Origin: Verrucomicrobiota bacterium
GTDB lineage: Bacteria > Verrucomicrobiota > Verrucomicrobiia > Limisphaerales > J093
Direction: 5' to 3'
Assembly (NCBI GenBank): GCA_029556615.1
Contig: JAKQDD010000214.1
Location: forward strand, 23,399 to 87,398
DNA length: 64,000 nt
Shown: piece after piece, positions 17,401-32,400 of the stretch
How the letters are laid out: the number at the start of each line of letters is the position of its first letter
Position numbering within the stretch: position 1 is the stretch's first letter
Translations under genes and position numbers: made by a program
The notes under the pieces: model-generated
Database searches by the model: none
The model's input: the letters and a program-made list of their open reading frames with translations, nothing else
Told to the model about the DNA's origin: nothing

Positions 17401-20400
17401 CCGCGTGTACTGCGTCTGGCCGCCCACGGTTTCCTCGATGCCGACCTCGATGATTTCCTGGAGGGCGGTGCTGTTGGTGTAGGCCTCGGCCCAGGAGTTG
17501 AACGTGAGGCGCAGGTCCGTTCCGGAGGGCACGACGATCTCCCGCCGCAGGCTGCCGCCCACGCGGCCGATTTCGTAGTGCGGGTAACCCTGGGCGGTGG
17601 TGTCATTCCCGAAGTAGAGACTGTGACTGGGGCTGTGACCGGGCTCGTCGCCCCGGAGTGCGCTCACGTGCCAGAGGTTGCCGTTGGCGATCGGCTGGCC
17701 GTAGGCGGTGGGCCAACCGGTCTGGGACAGCGCGGGGAGGTTTCCGGCGGTGTACCCATGGAACGGCGACTCGAAATCTTCGCTGTAGTAGGTGGTGGGC
17801 CGCGAGCCGTAGGGCAATTCGGCCCGGATGAGGTACGGGGTGGCGGCAGCAAGGCCGGCCAGGCGGTAGTCGCCGTTCGCGTCGGTCCAGGCCCGCGGTT
17901 CCTCTGGGTCCCACTGGCCGTTCTCGTTGGCGTCCGCATAGACGCCTGCGCCGTCCAACGGTTGTTCGGCGACATCGAACTGGCCGTCTCCGTCCAGGTC
18001 CTCGAAGTGCCGCCCGTAGACGGCCAGCGTGCCGACGAACAAGTCGAAGCTGGTTTCGACGGTGCGGCCTCTGGATTCGCCGCTGACATCGGGTCCTTCG
18101 TAGGCGCGGAGGGTGATGCGGACGGGGCTGGCGAGTGCGGGCACCTGGGCGATGACCAGGCGGTTGCGGCCGACGACGCTCAGCTGCTGTTGGACGGCGT
18201 CGTCGCTGGCCCAGGCGATCACCGGGCCTGATCCCGTCACCTGGAACGGCAGCTCGAGACGCGCGCCCGCGGTTGAGACCTGGTGACTGATGGTCTGGGT
18301 GAACATCGGTGCAGTGGCGGTTTCCTGGCGGTTCCATTCGAACCCTGCCAGGCGGAAGTCGTCGAGGTTGGCATCCGTTGGAACGGAATCGCGGAGCGCC
18401 TTGCCTGCGTCGGTGTAGGCGAAGTTGCCGAGCGGATTATCGCGCAGATCAACCCGGCGCAGCGTGGCGGTTGCGGTGGTGTGGCGGAGCAGTCGGATCG
18501 CGTCGGCGATCACGAGGCCATCCGCAGCGGGTATGATCTGGACGGTGAGGGCATCGCCGGCGGTTTGGATCCGGCCCGCGCTCTGCCATGACACGCCGTT
18601 GAAGGCCGGCCCGTTGGGGGCGGATCGCTGATCGAGAGTGGTCTCGAGGAGGGTCTGGGTTCCGGATTTGACGACGAGGCGGACGGCGCCGGTCCGGTTC
18701 GCGCCGGGCAGCCAGGAGATTTGCAGGTCGTAGGTGCCCGCTCCCAGGTGGGCGACCGTCCAGGTGGCGGGCTCGCCGGGTTGGGCGAGATGGAACCGGT
18801 AATCGCTGTCCCACGCGCCAGCGACCGGGTTGAGGTTGTAGAGCCATTCGCCGGCGGCGGCTGCGAACGGTGTCGTGGCGGTGTCCAGGTCGTCATCCAC
18901 CACCACCTGGCCGAACAGCGGGAGGTAATCCGCGATGCGGTTGCGTCGGAGATCGACGAATTCGAGCTGGCCGAGGCCGGTCAGCGGGGTGAGGTCAGCG
19001 ATGGCTTGACTGCGGGCGCTGAGGTGGGTGAGTGAGGCCAGGGAACCCAAGGGAGAGAGATCGGCCAGGGTTGGGGCGTGCGAGATATTGTCGAGGCTGA
19101 AGGACTCGAGGCCGGCCAGGTTCGCCACGCCCACCGGGGCATCCGATCCGGGGGCGTCGAACTCGAGGGCGGCGAGCCCGGTGTCATCGAGACTGAGGTA
19201 GCGCAGGGTGGTGAATTGGGCGAGGGCACTCCAGTCTTGATGGGTCAGGGGGTTGAAGTCGAGTGCCAGCGACTCGAGGTGGGCGAGGCCGAGTTGGCGC
19301 AGGTATTCGCGGTGGTTCTTGATCCCCGGGACCAGCGGGTCCAGGGATCCCGAGGCGATGGTCTGACCGACGAGATCGAGGTACCGCAGGCTGAGGGCGT
19401 ACTCGAGGCCGAGCAGGCTGCTGACCGGCAGTCGGTCTGCCTCGCGTCGGGTCCAGAAGCCGAGGTCCAACGCCGTGATCTCCGCCAGATCCGAGGCGTG
19501 GATGGGGCGGATGGTCTGCGGGCGGCCATTCGCCCGATGTTCGAGCAGGGTCACGCCCAGGGCTTCGGCCAGGCGACGGCGCAGCGCCGCGTCAGGGATG
19601 GCGGCGGCATCGAGCACAGGGTCGAGGTCGCGTGCGAACCGGGTCTCGGCCGGGTATGGGCTGTCGCCGGCGCCGAGCGCGATTTCGTCGTGGTCCCAAG
19701 TGCGGAAGGTCTCGTGGCATTGGCCGAGGGACGGCGCCCGGATGAGGAGGCGGTAGGCGATCGGCTGGTTTTTGTCATCAGCGGACACGCGCGGGTCGGT
19801 CGAGGCCACCCGACGGACTTCGAGGCCGTAGGAACCGGCCTTGAGGTTACGCAGATCGATCACGGCGCCCTCGTCCACGAGTCGCAATCGGGGTTCGCCG
19901 GTCGAGGCGTCGACGAGCTGATAGAGGCGGCCGGTGACGGCGGCGGGGGCGCCGGTCGCGACGAGGCGGGTTTCCCCGGCGGTTCCGGGTTTGGTGAGGA
20001 GCACGGCGACCCGTTTGGCATCGGCTCCGGCTGCTTTGGCTGTTGATTCGAGCCGGAGGGTCAAGCGGGAGCGGCCCGCCTCGATGGCCTCGCGGACGGC
20101 GTCCGTCAGGTTGGCGACGACCACGCCGGACTGCAGATCCAGACCTCCCGCAGCGCCGACGGGTATGTACCTGTCAAAAGAGGCTGTGGGCCCGTCGTTG
20201 GTCGTCACGGCTCCATCTCCTTCCGGTTCCGCGACCCGGAGTTCGAGGGCGACGCCCGCGAGATTCCGCAGGGCGGTGGCCTGGAAGACCGGCAGCTCGA
20301 GATTCGAGAGGTCCCGGTCAAGGCGCCACAATTCGAGTTGGCCGTCGCCAGTGTTCTCGAGGAAGCAGAGCGTCTGGCCCGATTGCAGGAAGGCGGCGGG

Positions 20401-23400
20401 CTGAGTCCATGTCTGGCCCGGGGCAGGTGCGGAGACTTTGACGGTACGGGCCGCGGTGCCGTCGGTGATCCAGATCTCGGTGCCGTTGGCTGCCGTGAAC
20501 AGCAGGTGGGAGGTATCGGTGCTGCCGGCGGTCAGGGCGAGCGGAGTCAGGTTGTCCACGCCGAGGAACTCGCCGAACTCGCGCAAGCCGATCGGGGCGG
20601 CGTTGGCGACGTTGCGCGACGACAGCAGGAGCAACCGCCGGGGTGCCTCGAGAAGGAGATAGACCTTGTCGCCGGCCGCGGTCAGGCGGTAGTCGCCCGA
20701 GATGGCGTCGCCTTCAGGCGAGCTGACCCGGACGGCGGTGCCATCGATGCTGTGAACCCAGAGTTCACTTCGCTCCTGGCGGTAGTAGTAGATGTAGTGC
20801 TGGAGACTGCCTCCGCCGGTGCCCTGGAACGAGATGGGGACGGGGGTCTGCGGCACGATGGTGGTGATCCAGCCCGAGGGCGTATCGGCCAGGGTGCGCG
20901 TGGCGATGTCGGTCTTGGTCAGGTAGAACAGTTTGCGCTGGGTGCCGCCCGGGGCGGTGCCGGTGAAGGCGAGGAGGTCGTTGGCGGCCGAGAGTTCGTC
21001 GGGGTTGGCCACGTTGGTGAACCGGGTGAGTTGGTCCTGGTGGTTGAAGCGCCAGAGGGACCGTCCGGAGACGGTATCGGTGGCGACAAAGAACAACTGA
21101 CCGCCGAACGGGGTGAAGGCGGCCGGGTCTTTGAGCGTTCGGTTGCCTCCCACGAGCACCTGGGATGTTCCCGAAGAAGTGCCGGTCGAGCGCCACAGGA
21201 CCCGGTCCGTTCCCTCGCGGGTGACGAAGAACGCGCTCTGGCCGTAGGCGAGGAGGCTTTCAGCTTGATTGAAGCCCGACCTGACGACCGTGGGGACGCC
21301 GGCGGAGATGCGGACCAAGTCGGTGCCGTTGCGGAGCACGAACAGCATCTGGCCGTCCGCGGTGACGGCGAGACTGGGTGTGCCGGCGGACTTGATTGCG
21401 ATGTCCTTATTCTCGAGGCGCACCGGTTCGGTGCTGGCCAGAGTGCCGCGGGTTCGCCAGAGGATGGGGCCGTCGCCCGATTGCCGCTCGGCGACGAAAT
21501 AGAAGAAGTCGCCCACAAACGCCGCGTAGCCGGGCGTCTGGGCCACGGTACCGGCCTTGGGCCCGTCGACCATGGCGACCCTGTAAGCCAGTTCGAGGGT
21601 GACCGAGAGATCCTGCCAAGACCCGAGCGGCGCGAGCATGAGCAGGGAGGCGAGATCGAATTCGATGACGCCCACGGCGGTGTTGACCCCTCCCACGCGG
21701 GCGAAGACGTCGGCCTCGAGATTGGTGCTGAGCTCGTAGCCGGTCTTCAGTTCGAGCGAACCCATGGCTGCCGGATAGACGGATTGCGGCCCCAGGACCG
21801 GACCGAGGATTTCCAGCAGATCGCCCGGCAGTCCGTCGCCGGCGAAGGTGAACCAGTGCCAGGCTTCGGTCACGGCCTGCGCCAAGGCCCGGGCGAACTC
21901 CGCCTGATCCACGAGGACGTCCGTTCCTCCGATCGTCCGGTTGGCGAGATCGTCGCGGCTTGGGTCGGGCTGGCTTGCCGGGAGGGATCGAGTGACGGCC
22001 TGGCCGAAGACGAGGTGCAGGGCGCCGGCGGCCGACCGGAAGCCGTCGAGGGTGGCGTCGGCCTGAGATCGGGCGACTCCCAGGTCGTCCACGCCATCGC
22101 CGTTGAGATCCCAGCCGGGCAGGCCGCTCAAGCGATCGGCGACCGCGCCGGGGCCGACGCTGCGGATGGCTTTCGCCGCTTCGCCCGGCGTGAGGCGGGC
22201 AGTGGCTGCGGGGCCGGCGGCGAGGCGTGCGGCCTGCAACTGCGAGCCGGTGAACAGGTACACCGTGGCCTGCAGCGGGATCGGGGTCGCCACCCCCACA
22301 AACGTCTGTTCGAGCACTGCCAAGTCCGGGAGACCGTCGCCGAGGAAGTCGCCGGCGGCGACTGTCACCTTGGAGGACCGGTCGGCGTCCGGGGCGCCGG
22401 CGGTGATTTCAAGAGGCGCCACGCCCGGCGCGGGCGGCTTGGAAACCAGGTCTTCGGCGCCGTAATACACGCGGACGGCGGGCACATTGTCGTCGGTTCG
22501 CACGCTGGCGGCGAAGTCCCCGTAGCCGTCCTGGTTGAGGTCACCCAGGGCAGCGAGAGTCTCGGCCTTTTCGCCGGGGCCGAGCCACGTGGGGCCGAGG
22601 GCGGAGGCACCTCCGGCGGCCACAAGCAAGCGGCCATCGACGGTGCGGATTCCCAGTTCCTCGAGGCCATCGCCGGTGAGATCGCCCAGGTTGAGCGCCT
22701 GGGTGGCGGCCACAGCGAACGTGGGCGGGGCAGGGCCGCCGTGGGGCAAGCCGGCCACCGCCAGGCCATTGAGGATCTGCACGGTCGTGTTCGTACGGAT
22801 CAGGACATCGGCGGCTTCCGGCTCACCCTGGGCGGGGGCGGTCCATCGGATCCACTCGGCGGCCAGGATTGCGGTCCCGAGGTTGAGCTGCGTGTCGGCC
22901 CACTCCGGATCGACGTCTCCGGCCTGGGTCAACTCGAACCGCTGGTGGACGTTTGGCCCGCCGCGCACCAGGAGCAACCGGGTGCCCTGATAGAACAGCA
23001 TATCGGCGGTTCCATCGCCGGTAACATCCCCCGTGCCGAGGACAGGCACCCCGAATTGCTGAGGGTCGATGAGGGCATCGAACCGGCCCAGGATGCTGCG
23101 GCTTTCGTCGAGATTGAACGGACCGTACACCAGGTAACTGCGACGGGCCCCTTGGAGGAGGAAATCCGGGTACAGGTCCTGATTGACATCGCCCAGGCAG
23201 AAGAAGCCGGTGAGTTGTTCGTCCGCGGCGGAACCGAGCAGGGCTGCGGCATCGGTCAGGATGAAATCGCGGATCCCGGAGTCCAGGGCAACGACCGCCG
23301 GTGCGGAACTGGGAGCCATGGGCAGCGGGGTTGCCAGGTCATAGCGGTACTGATCGGCCTGGATGGACTGGGGTCGTTCGGGGGTGGAGGCCGGGGCGAG

Positions 23401-26400
23401 GCTCGTGCCGAGAACGACGAAGACATGTTCGGCGCCTCCCGGGCTGAGGAGGGCGAAGTCGTCTGGTCCCTGGCCATCCACATTGCCGAGACGTTGGACG
23501 ATGCCCTGCGGGGCGAATTCCCCGGCGGGCGTCCAACCCGCCGGTGCGGACGCGGGTTGCTGCCAGTACAGGGGTCGCTCGGGTTCGATGACCAGGTCGG
23601 GTTGGCTGAACCAGCCGTGGTCCGATGCGGCGCTGGTGCGGCCCAGGTAGATTTCGGCGATCTCATGGAAGTTGGGCAGGGCGGCGCCGGTGGTGGCGTC
23701 GAGCTGCCAGCCTTGCTGATAGCGGCTGAGGGCGAAGTCGGTGTTACCGTCGCCGTCAATATCTCCGAGGCGGACGAGTTGTGCGGGTACATCGAGCTGT
23801 TTCCAGAGGAGCCCGCTGGCAAGACTGACGGGCACCGTGGTGTTGAACTGGACGCCGGGCTGCAGGCCGTAGACGAGCCAATGGCGGGTGCCGTTGGTCA
23901 GGGCGAAGTCGGCGAGCGTGCCGAAGCCGGCGGTCGATGCCGGGCCGAGCACATTGCCGGTGGGAATGACCGCGTAGCCGGCGAGCGCGAAGCTGGTGTT
24001 GACCTGTGCCAGGTCCCGGGCTGCGGCTTGACCGGAGGCCAGACGCGTTGGTCCGCCGGGAAAAAGATGGAATCGCGTGGTGCCGGTCAGCACTGCAAAG
24101 TCCGGGAACGCGTCGTTGTCCAGTCTGCCGAGGCCTGCCAGGGCACTGCCGAAGTGATCGCCTGGGGGTGCGGAGAGCCGGGCGACGGCGGCGGTGCCCG
24201 GGCTGGCGAGGTCGAGCGGGTGCGGCAGCGACTCGACCACGACATCATCCACGAAGAAGCCATCGTACCCATTGACGGCGCCGTCGACGGAGTCGAACAA
24301 GAACCGGACGTAGACATCGTGTCGGTGGGAGCCGAGCCAGTCCTGACCGCCGACGGCGAACGGGTCGGTTCCGGCGAGGACGATATCCACGGACCGCCAG
24401 CCGCCGTCCGGGTTTTGGCCCTCGACGAGGGCGTTGGATGTTCCGGGTTTATTGGCGACGGCGGTCACCCAGTCGACGCCGTTCTTGGACACCTGGACCT
24501 GGGCGAGGTCGACGGTCTTGAGGGGTTCGGTGCGGAGGTAGTAATGGAATGAGAGCCGGATGTCGTACCCGGGGTTGATTGCGCGGAGTGAGATCGCCGG
24601 GGACTGGAGCGAGCCGGCCACGATGCGACCCTGCGATTCGTAGGTGCCGGTCGATTCGTTGCCGAACCAGGCGCTTCCGCCCGTGCTGTGCCCCGGCAGG
24701 CCGTCGAGGCGCATCGTCGGCGTCCAGAGGTTGACGGCGCCGGCGTCCCCGGTTGCGCCGAGCGTGAATCCGCCGAGTCCGTTCGTGAAGGTCTCGACCA
24801 GAGGCTGACGCAAGGACTGCCAGGCTGGCATGCCATAGACGACGTAGACCGCGCTTTCGGTCGTGCCGTTGGGGGTGCCTACGAGCAGATCGTCGGAGCC
24901 GTCCTGGTCCAGGTCGCCGGCGTTCGCGAGCGTGACGGTTGTGCCCGCTGCGGTTGGGAGGAGGAACTGCGCGCCGGCTTCGGCGAGGAGGTCGTGGGTG
25001 CCGGCCAGCGATCCGGCCTGACCGAACCACAACCAGACGCGCGGTGTTCCCGCGGCCAGATTGCCGGAAGCCGCCACGGCGAGGTCACCGAGGTCGTCGC
25101 CGTTGAAATCGCCGGAGGCGAAGGTGTATGTGGCGTCATCGAGCTTGGGCAAACGGAATGATGCGGTCGCGACGAGGAGGTCATTCGTGGCGGCCTCGGG
25201 CTGTCCCAGGTAGAGCCAATAATGGATGCCGGTCACCGTGTCCGCGCGGCCGCCCAAGAAATCGTCGAAGCCGTCTCCGTTCAGGTCGCCGAGGGGCAGG
25301 GCTGTGGCCCGGTCGGTGAGGCTTCCCGGCGCGGTGATCCAGGCTGCTCCGGAGGCGTCGAGGTGCAGCACGGACCCCACGCCCCGGGTTTTCAGGAACT
25401 TGAGGGCGTATCCGCCTCCGAGGCCGGCGACAGCAGGTTCGAGGTCTTCCGGGAGGGGCACTTGGGAGACGGCCGCGCCTTCGGCGTTCACGAGCCGCAC
25501 GGAGGCGTTGGCGGGGAGGATCCAGAGCACCAGCCGGGAGCCGAGGAGGCCGGCTTTAAGCGTTGGGCTCAGGCCGGCGGCATCGAGTGCGGACTGCACA
25601 TCGGTCACGAGGTCGGCCAGCGAGTTGTTGGCGTCGGTGCTGCCGCGCAACAACGTTGCGGTCGCCGTGGCGATCTGTTCCTGGCCGGTCGAGGCATTGC
25701 GCGTGACGATCTCGAATCGCCAGCGGAGGGCGACGTCGGCGGGTCCGCTGCCATCGAGCCGGCCTCCATCGGGGAGCGCCGCGGGGCTGAGCAGCGACCG
25801 GCTGCGCACGTTGAGGACGCGCAGGAAGGCATAATCGGGAACGCCGGCGGGACTGGCGGTGATCTGCGGCAGGGCATCGGGGGTCGAGCTTGCGGTGGCG
25901 GGGTAGAGGGTGACGATCGGGGTGAAGCGGACCCCTGCTGCGGTCATCACTTGGACGTACTGATTGGCCAGGGCTGTGGTATCCGGATCCAGGAATTGGG
26001 CTTCGAGGCTTTCCCAGCCCAGGAAGGCACTGCCCGATCCAGCGAACTGCCTGGTGGCTGTCGGGAGCGGCAGGTAGAACCAGTCCTCGACATCGCCGCG
26101 GTCGAAGGAGAGTCCGCTGACCTGGACACTCTCCTGGCTTGCATCCCAAAGGGCGTTCCACCCGCCCTGGCCGAGTTCGGCCAGGAGCGAGGCCGAATCG
26201 GGTCCGACGTCTTGCCGGCCCGATCCGGTTCCGCCCAATTCATAGCGGTCCGGCAGGCTGGACTCCGTGTCGCCATCGACCAGGTCGGCGCCGGGGCCGC
26301 CGTCGAGGTAATCGTTGCCGTTGCCGCCGAACAACACGTCGGCCCCCTCCTGTCCGAGCAGCCGGTCGTCGCCGGTGCCGCCGAAGAGCCGGTCGTTGCC

Positions 26401-29400
26401 CGCGCCGCCGTCGATTTCGAGATCGGTGACCGGAGCGCCGGCCGGCCGGTCGGCGTTGGTGAGCCCCCATTCCTCGGGGCTGCCGGCGAAGAGGTAGCCC
26501 GGATCGGCATGGACCTCGTCGTCACCCGCGCGCGTGCTGAGGAGAAAGCGCTCGACCGAGGTTGGGCGGAAGAAGGCGTAGTGTTGGAGGTTGCGGGTGG
26601 CCAGGGGATTGCCGGGGACGGCTTCGGGGACCCAGCGTTGGAGGCGCGTGTCGAACACGAGCGCGGTCACCTCGTATCGGCCGAGGATCGAGTTGTAGCG
26701 GAGCGCGACGTGATCGGGGACGGGGCGGCCCTGGGCGTCGAGGTCGCCACCGAGATATTGCATGGCGTCCTGACCCGGCCCGCCGTCGAAGCGATCGAAA
26801 GTCGCGGGCACGTAGCGCTGGCCGGTATCGGGCAGTCTCGGGAGGTCATCCGGGACGACTTGGAAGAGGTCATCGCCGTCGCCGCCGAACAGGAGATCGG
26901 AAGCGCCCTGATCCAAGCCGCCCGTCAACACGTCGTTGCCGGGTCCGCCGAGGATCCAGTCCTCTCCCGGTCCGCCGCCGAGAATGTCGTTGCCGGGTCC
27001 GCCCAGGATCAGGTCGCGGCGGGCGATGGTGAGGGCCTGCGAGCGGTTGCCGAGGTTGACGGATACAATCGGGGCGAGGCGGGTGCCCAGGTAGATTCCA
27101 CCGGAGGTCGTGGCGATTGCATAGGAGGCGGGTGAATGGACGGCGGACTCGAGGCGCAGAAGGTAAGTGCCGGCCTGGGTGGCGAGGGTTGCGAGGTCGA
27201 GCTGGGTTGACGTGCCGCGGTGTTCTGCCAGCAGCCGCAGCGTGCCGTCGGCGTCTTGCCTGTAGGCCTTGACCTCGAGGTCGCCTCCCTGGATCCAGAT
27301 GGCGGCCGGGGCGGCTGCGGAGCCGGCGGCCGGCAGGCCGAAGCGGTACCAGTCGACATCCGTTGCGGTGTGGAAGGTGAGTCCGCTGAACTGGGCGCCG
27401 GGCGGGAGTGTACCGAGGTCGTAGGCCGTCTCGGGGGAGTTGTTCCCCGGCTGGGAACCCTCGGCGAGATCGGCGACGGAGGTGAACGCGAACTCGATCG
27501 CGTACTCGGTGGGGGTTGCATTGGAGGTGACGCGCAGCGTGTAGACGGAGTTGGCCTCGATGCCGGTCAGGGGCAGCGAGAGGTTGGGTGTTGATCCTGG
27601 CGTTGCTGAGGCAAGCCGCGTCAGTCCGTCGGCGGTGTAGAGTTCGAGGATCAACCGGTCCAGCGACGACACGCCGGCGATGCGGACGACATCTCCCGGC
27701 TGGGAATCGTGTGCCAGCTTGAACGCGTACCAGTCGACATCGGCCGGATTGTCGAGGGTCAAGCCGTCGAAGCGGAGGTTGCGGGAGAGCGGGACGGACC
27801 CGTCATCGACGCCGGGGGTGCCGTCGAAGAAGAACGCTGAGGCGACGGTGTCGTTGCGGACGGGGGTGGTGCTATCCGGGGGGGTCTGGCGCTCGGTTTC
27901 ATCGATCAGGATCGCCTTGCCGGAACGGATTTCGACGCGGTCATTGCCGGCGCCGGCGTCGATCCAGACCGCCTTTTGGACAGTGGGTCCGACGTTGATT
28001 TGATCGTTGCCATCGAGCGCGTCGACCAGGATTGCGAGGAAATCGCCCTCGCCGGGCAGTTCGACGAGGTCGGCGACGTCATAGGACCGGACGGACCCGG
28101 CGAGGGTCGTTTCGCGCATCTGGGGGTCCTGCTCGAGGGCGAGGCTATCATCCAGGCGGAGATCGGAGGGTCGCCAGACCGGCTGGCCGGCGTTGGTGGC
28201 GGCCGAGAAGTCGAGCCGGACCTGGGCGGCGAAGGTGTAGTTGCCGTTGTTGTTGGTCAGGCGGGTGACGAGGTGATGGCCCTCGAGGAGGCCGGGTTCG
28301 GTCACGAAATCGACCGTCATGACGTCGTCGAGATTGGACCCGCTCAGGTACCAGACACGATCGGTCTGGCGCGCATGGGTTTTCCATTCGTCACCGAGGT
28401 TGGCGCCCATGGAATCGAGCGGCAGCCCGTGGCTGTTATAGAGCGTGTCGCCGCCGCCGTTGCCATAGAGGAAGTCGAGGCCGGTGCCGCCGTACAGCGC
28501 GTCGTCCCGCGGCCCGCCGAGGGACCGGTTCAGCCCGGTGTCTTCGAGGTGGTAAACCGCGGTGTGGACGATCGGGGCCGTTGTGGGCGCGCCCCGGCGG
28601 AACTGGAGCTCGTACCGGCCCACGGTTCCCTGCAACGGCTGGTTCAGGTCCGGTTCGAGGTCGAAGGAGCTGATCTCGAGCACGTAATCGCCCGCGGCAT
28701 AGCCGATCAGGGGGATGGTGGTCAGGGTGAGTTGGGTGCCCTCGGCGCCCTCGTCGAGGACGGCGCCGGTGGCGGTGTTGACCAGTCGCCAGTGCAGCCG
28801 TTCGTTTGCGATCCCGGTCGGGCGCGTGAGCTCGATTTGATCCCCGGCGACGCCGGCGGTCTTGAGCTGGAACCGGAACTGGTCTGTCTGCGCTGCGCCG
28901 TTGATCAGCAGATCGGAGATGCGCACGAGGCCGGCCCAATCGCCGAGGTCGAGGTCTTGGCCTTTGAGCACGCCGAACCGGCCGCCGAGGGCGGGGTTGC
29001 GCAGCCCCTGGGCGGGATCGGCGGTCCAAGCGGAGAGGACATTGCGGCCTGGCCCGCCGAGCAGGTCATCGTTGCCCTGCCCGCCGAACAACCGGTCGAG
29101 GTCGTGCTGGCCTGCGCCTGCCGCGGGCTCACGGAAGGCCCAGAGCCGATCGTCGCCGCCCAGACCGAACAGCCAGTCGTTGCCGGCGCCGCCGTTCAAT
29201 TCGTCCCGTCCCGAGCCGCCGATCAGGATGTCATCGCCCGATCCGCCGTCGAAGACGCCCACGAAATCAACGGATCGGCCGGCGAGCGCGGCGAAATCCA
29301 GGGCTGGCTCGGCGGCGAATTCGATCCGGTCGTTTCCGCCGAAGCCGGCCACGCGGAACTGCTCGATGAGGGGTGCACCGGCTGGGGACTTCCAGGTGGC

Positions 29401-32400
29401 GAAGATGCGGCGTCCGTTGTACTCGACGGCCAGGCGCAGCTGTCCGTTGGGTGTCAGGTCTGCCGCGGCCAGGCGGATGACGTCGGGGCCGTCGGTCCCC
29501 TGGATCAGGAGGATGTCCGTGGCGGAGTCATCCGGTTCGCCCGCTTCGATGACGTCGCCGTGGCCGTCGATGACATCTCCCGGGTGCACATACGCGGGAT
29601 CCGTCTCGAACACGAAGATGTCATTCCAGCCGCCGCCGTGGACGAGGTCCTGGCCGTCCTGGCCGTCGAGCCAGTCGGAGCCGGGGCCGCCGTAGAGCTC
29701 ATCCGGGCCCCCGCCGCCGAAGAGCTGGTCTTCTCCCGGGCCGCCGCGCAGTCGATCGGCGGCGCCTGTTTTTGCCGGGCCGTGATCGAGTGCGGCGTCG
29801 AGGTTCACCGCGTAGTCAGGTCCTGCGAGGGCGTCGCCGCTCAGGGTGTCCTTACCCGGACCGCCATCGAGGAAGTCCTTGCGGAGGTTGCCGTAGAGCC
29901 AGTCGTTGCCGGCGCCGCCGAACAGCTCATCGCCGTCGCGTTGGGCGGCGACGGCCACGGACGCTCCGAATTCGGGGGCGAACGCGTAGAGGTAATCGTC
30001 GCCGTCATCGCCGTACAACTGCTGGCCGACGAGGTTGCCCTGCGGGTCGCCGGCGTCGCCGAAGAGGCTGTCATGGCCCGCGTCACCGTGCAGGATGTCG
30101 AGTCCCTCGCGGCCGCGGAGAACATCAGCGTCATCGCCTCCCCGCAGCCAGTCATCGCCGGGGCCGCCGTCGACGTAATCCATGCCCGCACCGCCATCGA
30201 GGTAGTCCGACTCGGCGGTGTCTCCGCCGTAGAGGTCGTCGCAGCCGCCACCGCCGAAGAGCCAATCCACTCCGGGCCCGCCCTCGAGCCGGTCATCGCC
30301 GTCATTGGATCCCGGGACGGTCTGGCCGTGAGTGATTGCGGGCGGGAAGACCATCCAGGCTGCGGGCTCGACGTCGCTCCGGTTGAACACGGCGGCGCCG
30401 CCCCAGATGAGGTCATTGCCCGGGCCGCCGAACAGCCGGTCCCGGCCGGAACCGCCGCTCATTTCATCGGCGCCGGCGCCGCCCTCGAGAATGTCGTCGT
30501 CGGCGCCGCCCTCGAGCCGGTCATCGCCGTCATCGCCGAGGAGCGTATCGTTGCCCGGGCCTCCGGAGAGGCGGTCTGCGCCGCCGCGGCCGACGAGGGT
30601 ATCGCGGCCCTCCTGGCCGTAGACTTCGTCGTCGCCTTCGCCCGCGTCGACCCAGTCGGCGCCGGTGCCCGCCTCGATGACATCATTGCCGCCGCCGCCG
30701 TAGATCTCGTCGTCGTCCGCATCGCCGAAGATGTGGTCGGCGTCGCTGGAGCCGGTGATCGTGTCCTTGCCGGTCCCGCCGCGGAGCACGGCGGGCGTGG
30801 TGAACACGGCGCTCTCGCCCGCGACGATCTGGTCTGCGTCCGGGCCGCCGTCGATGGCATCGCCGCCGCCGTTGCCGAAGATGCGGTCCTGACCGGTGCC
30901 GCCGGCGATCTGGTCCTGGCCCAGGTCGCCGTAGATGAGGTCATTGCCGGCGCCGCCCTGAATGGTGTGCAAGGCGGTGGGGTCGTCCCCGGTCTCGGTT
31001 TCGAGCGCGAAGATCACGTCGTCGTCCGCGTCCGTGCCTTCGGGTCCGCCGATCAAGACGTCGCCGCCGAGTCCGCCGATCAAGGTGTCATTGCCCTGAT
31101 CGCCGTCGAGGTGATCTTCGCCGGCGCCGCCGTCGAGGCGGTCATTGCCGGCACCGCCCAGGAGGGTGTCATAGCCGGCCTCCCCTTCGAGCACATCGTC
31201 ATCCTCACCGCCCTCGAGCCGGTCGTCGCCGTCGCCGCCGTTCAGGTGATCCTGGCCGGGCCCGCCGAAGAGGCGATCCTGGCCAAAGCCGCCTTCGAGG
31301 TAATCGTGGCCTGCGCCGCCGTCGAGTTCATCATCGTCCTCGAGGCCGAAGAGGTGGTCGTCGCCGTCCCCGCCGCGCAGGGTGTCGCGGCCGCGGCCGC
31401 CGGTCAACCGGTCCTGACCCGTGCCGCCATCGAGGACGTCGTTGCCCTCGCCGCCGTCGAGTTGGTCATCGCCCGTGCCGCCGGACAACTGGTCGTCGCC
31501 TCCGCCCCCTTCGAGCACATCGTCGCCGTCGCCGCCATCGAGCACGTCATGGGCGGGTCCCCCTACGAGCTTGTCATTACCGGGGCCGCCGGCCAGGCGG
31601 GCGGCGGCGGTACCTGCGATCAAGGTGTCATTGCCGGCGCCGCCTTCGAGTCGGACGGGGAGGGTGATCGCTGGATCGATCTCGACGGTGTCGGCGCCGG
31701 GGGTGCCGAGGAAGACGATTTCGGTGACGCCGTTGAAGTTCTGCTGTTTGCCGGAGGAGAGAACGGCGAGCTGGCCGGCTTCGCCGCCGGGGACGACGCG
31801 GTAGTTGGCCGAGGCGAGGCCGGTGGTGGTGAGCGTGAGTTTGCCCTGGGCGAGGGTGCCGAGGATGGGTGCCGGGTCTGCCGGGCGCGGCACGGAGAAG
31901 TCGAGCAGGGTGAAATGGCCGAAGTCCTTTTCCGCCTCGAAGATCGTGACGAAGCCGAAGGGTGTATCGAGCCCGACCTTGACGAAACCGGTCAACCGGA
32001 CTTCGAGGTGTCCGCTGACATCGAAGACGTGGACGACGCCGAGCTTGAGCGAGTTGAGGAGTTCATTGCCCCGGACGCGGCCGTCGACGGACTTGGGATC
32101 ACCGGGCATGCCGTCGTGGAGGTCGAGGAAGATATCGAGGAAGAGGCCGCCGCCGACGCCGGCCTGGGCGACGGCGATGTTCAGCTCCGCCATGGCCGTC
32201 AGACCGCCGTAGAGGGTGATCTCGGGGACATCGGCGCCCTTGCCTTCGGGATCCAGGGTATCGCTGACATAGAAACCGAGGAACAGGTCGGCGACGTTCT
32301 TGCTGGAGAGAAAGCGGCGCAATCCGTAGGTGTCGTAACCGAACGCCAAGTCGATCTTGGCGCCGACCTGCCCCGTGATCCGCACACCCAGCGGACCGAA

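Noticed and set aside
20338..24552. A 1,404-codon open frame on the + strand
   Set aside because: It mirrors the FG-GAP and ELWxxDGT coding region on the other strand and has no recognisable domain or start signal.
26250..31680. Short, regularly repeated DNA that could suggest a CRISPR array
   Set aside because: The period follows nine-residue RTX coding repeats in an open frame; there are no unique spacers between identical repeats.
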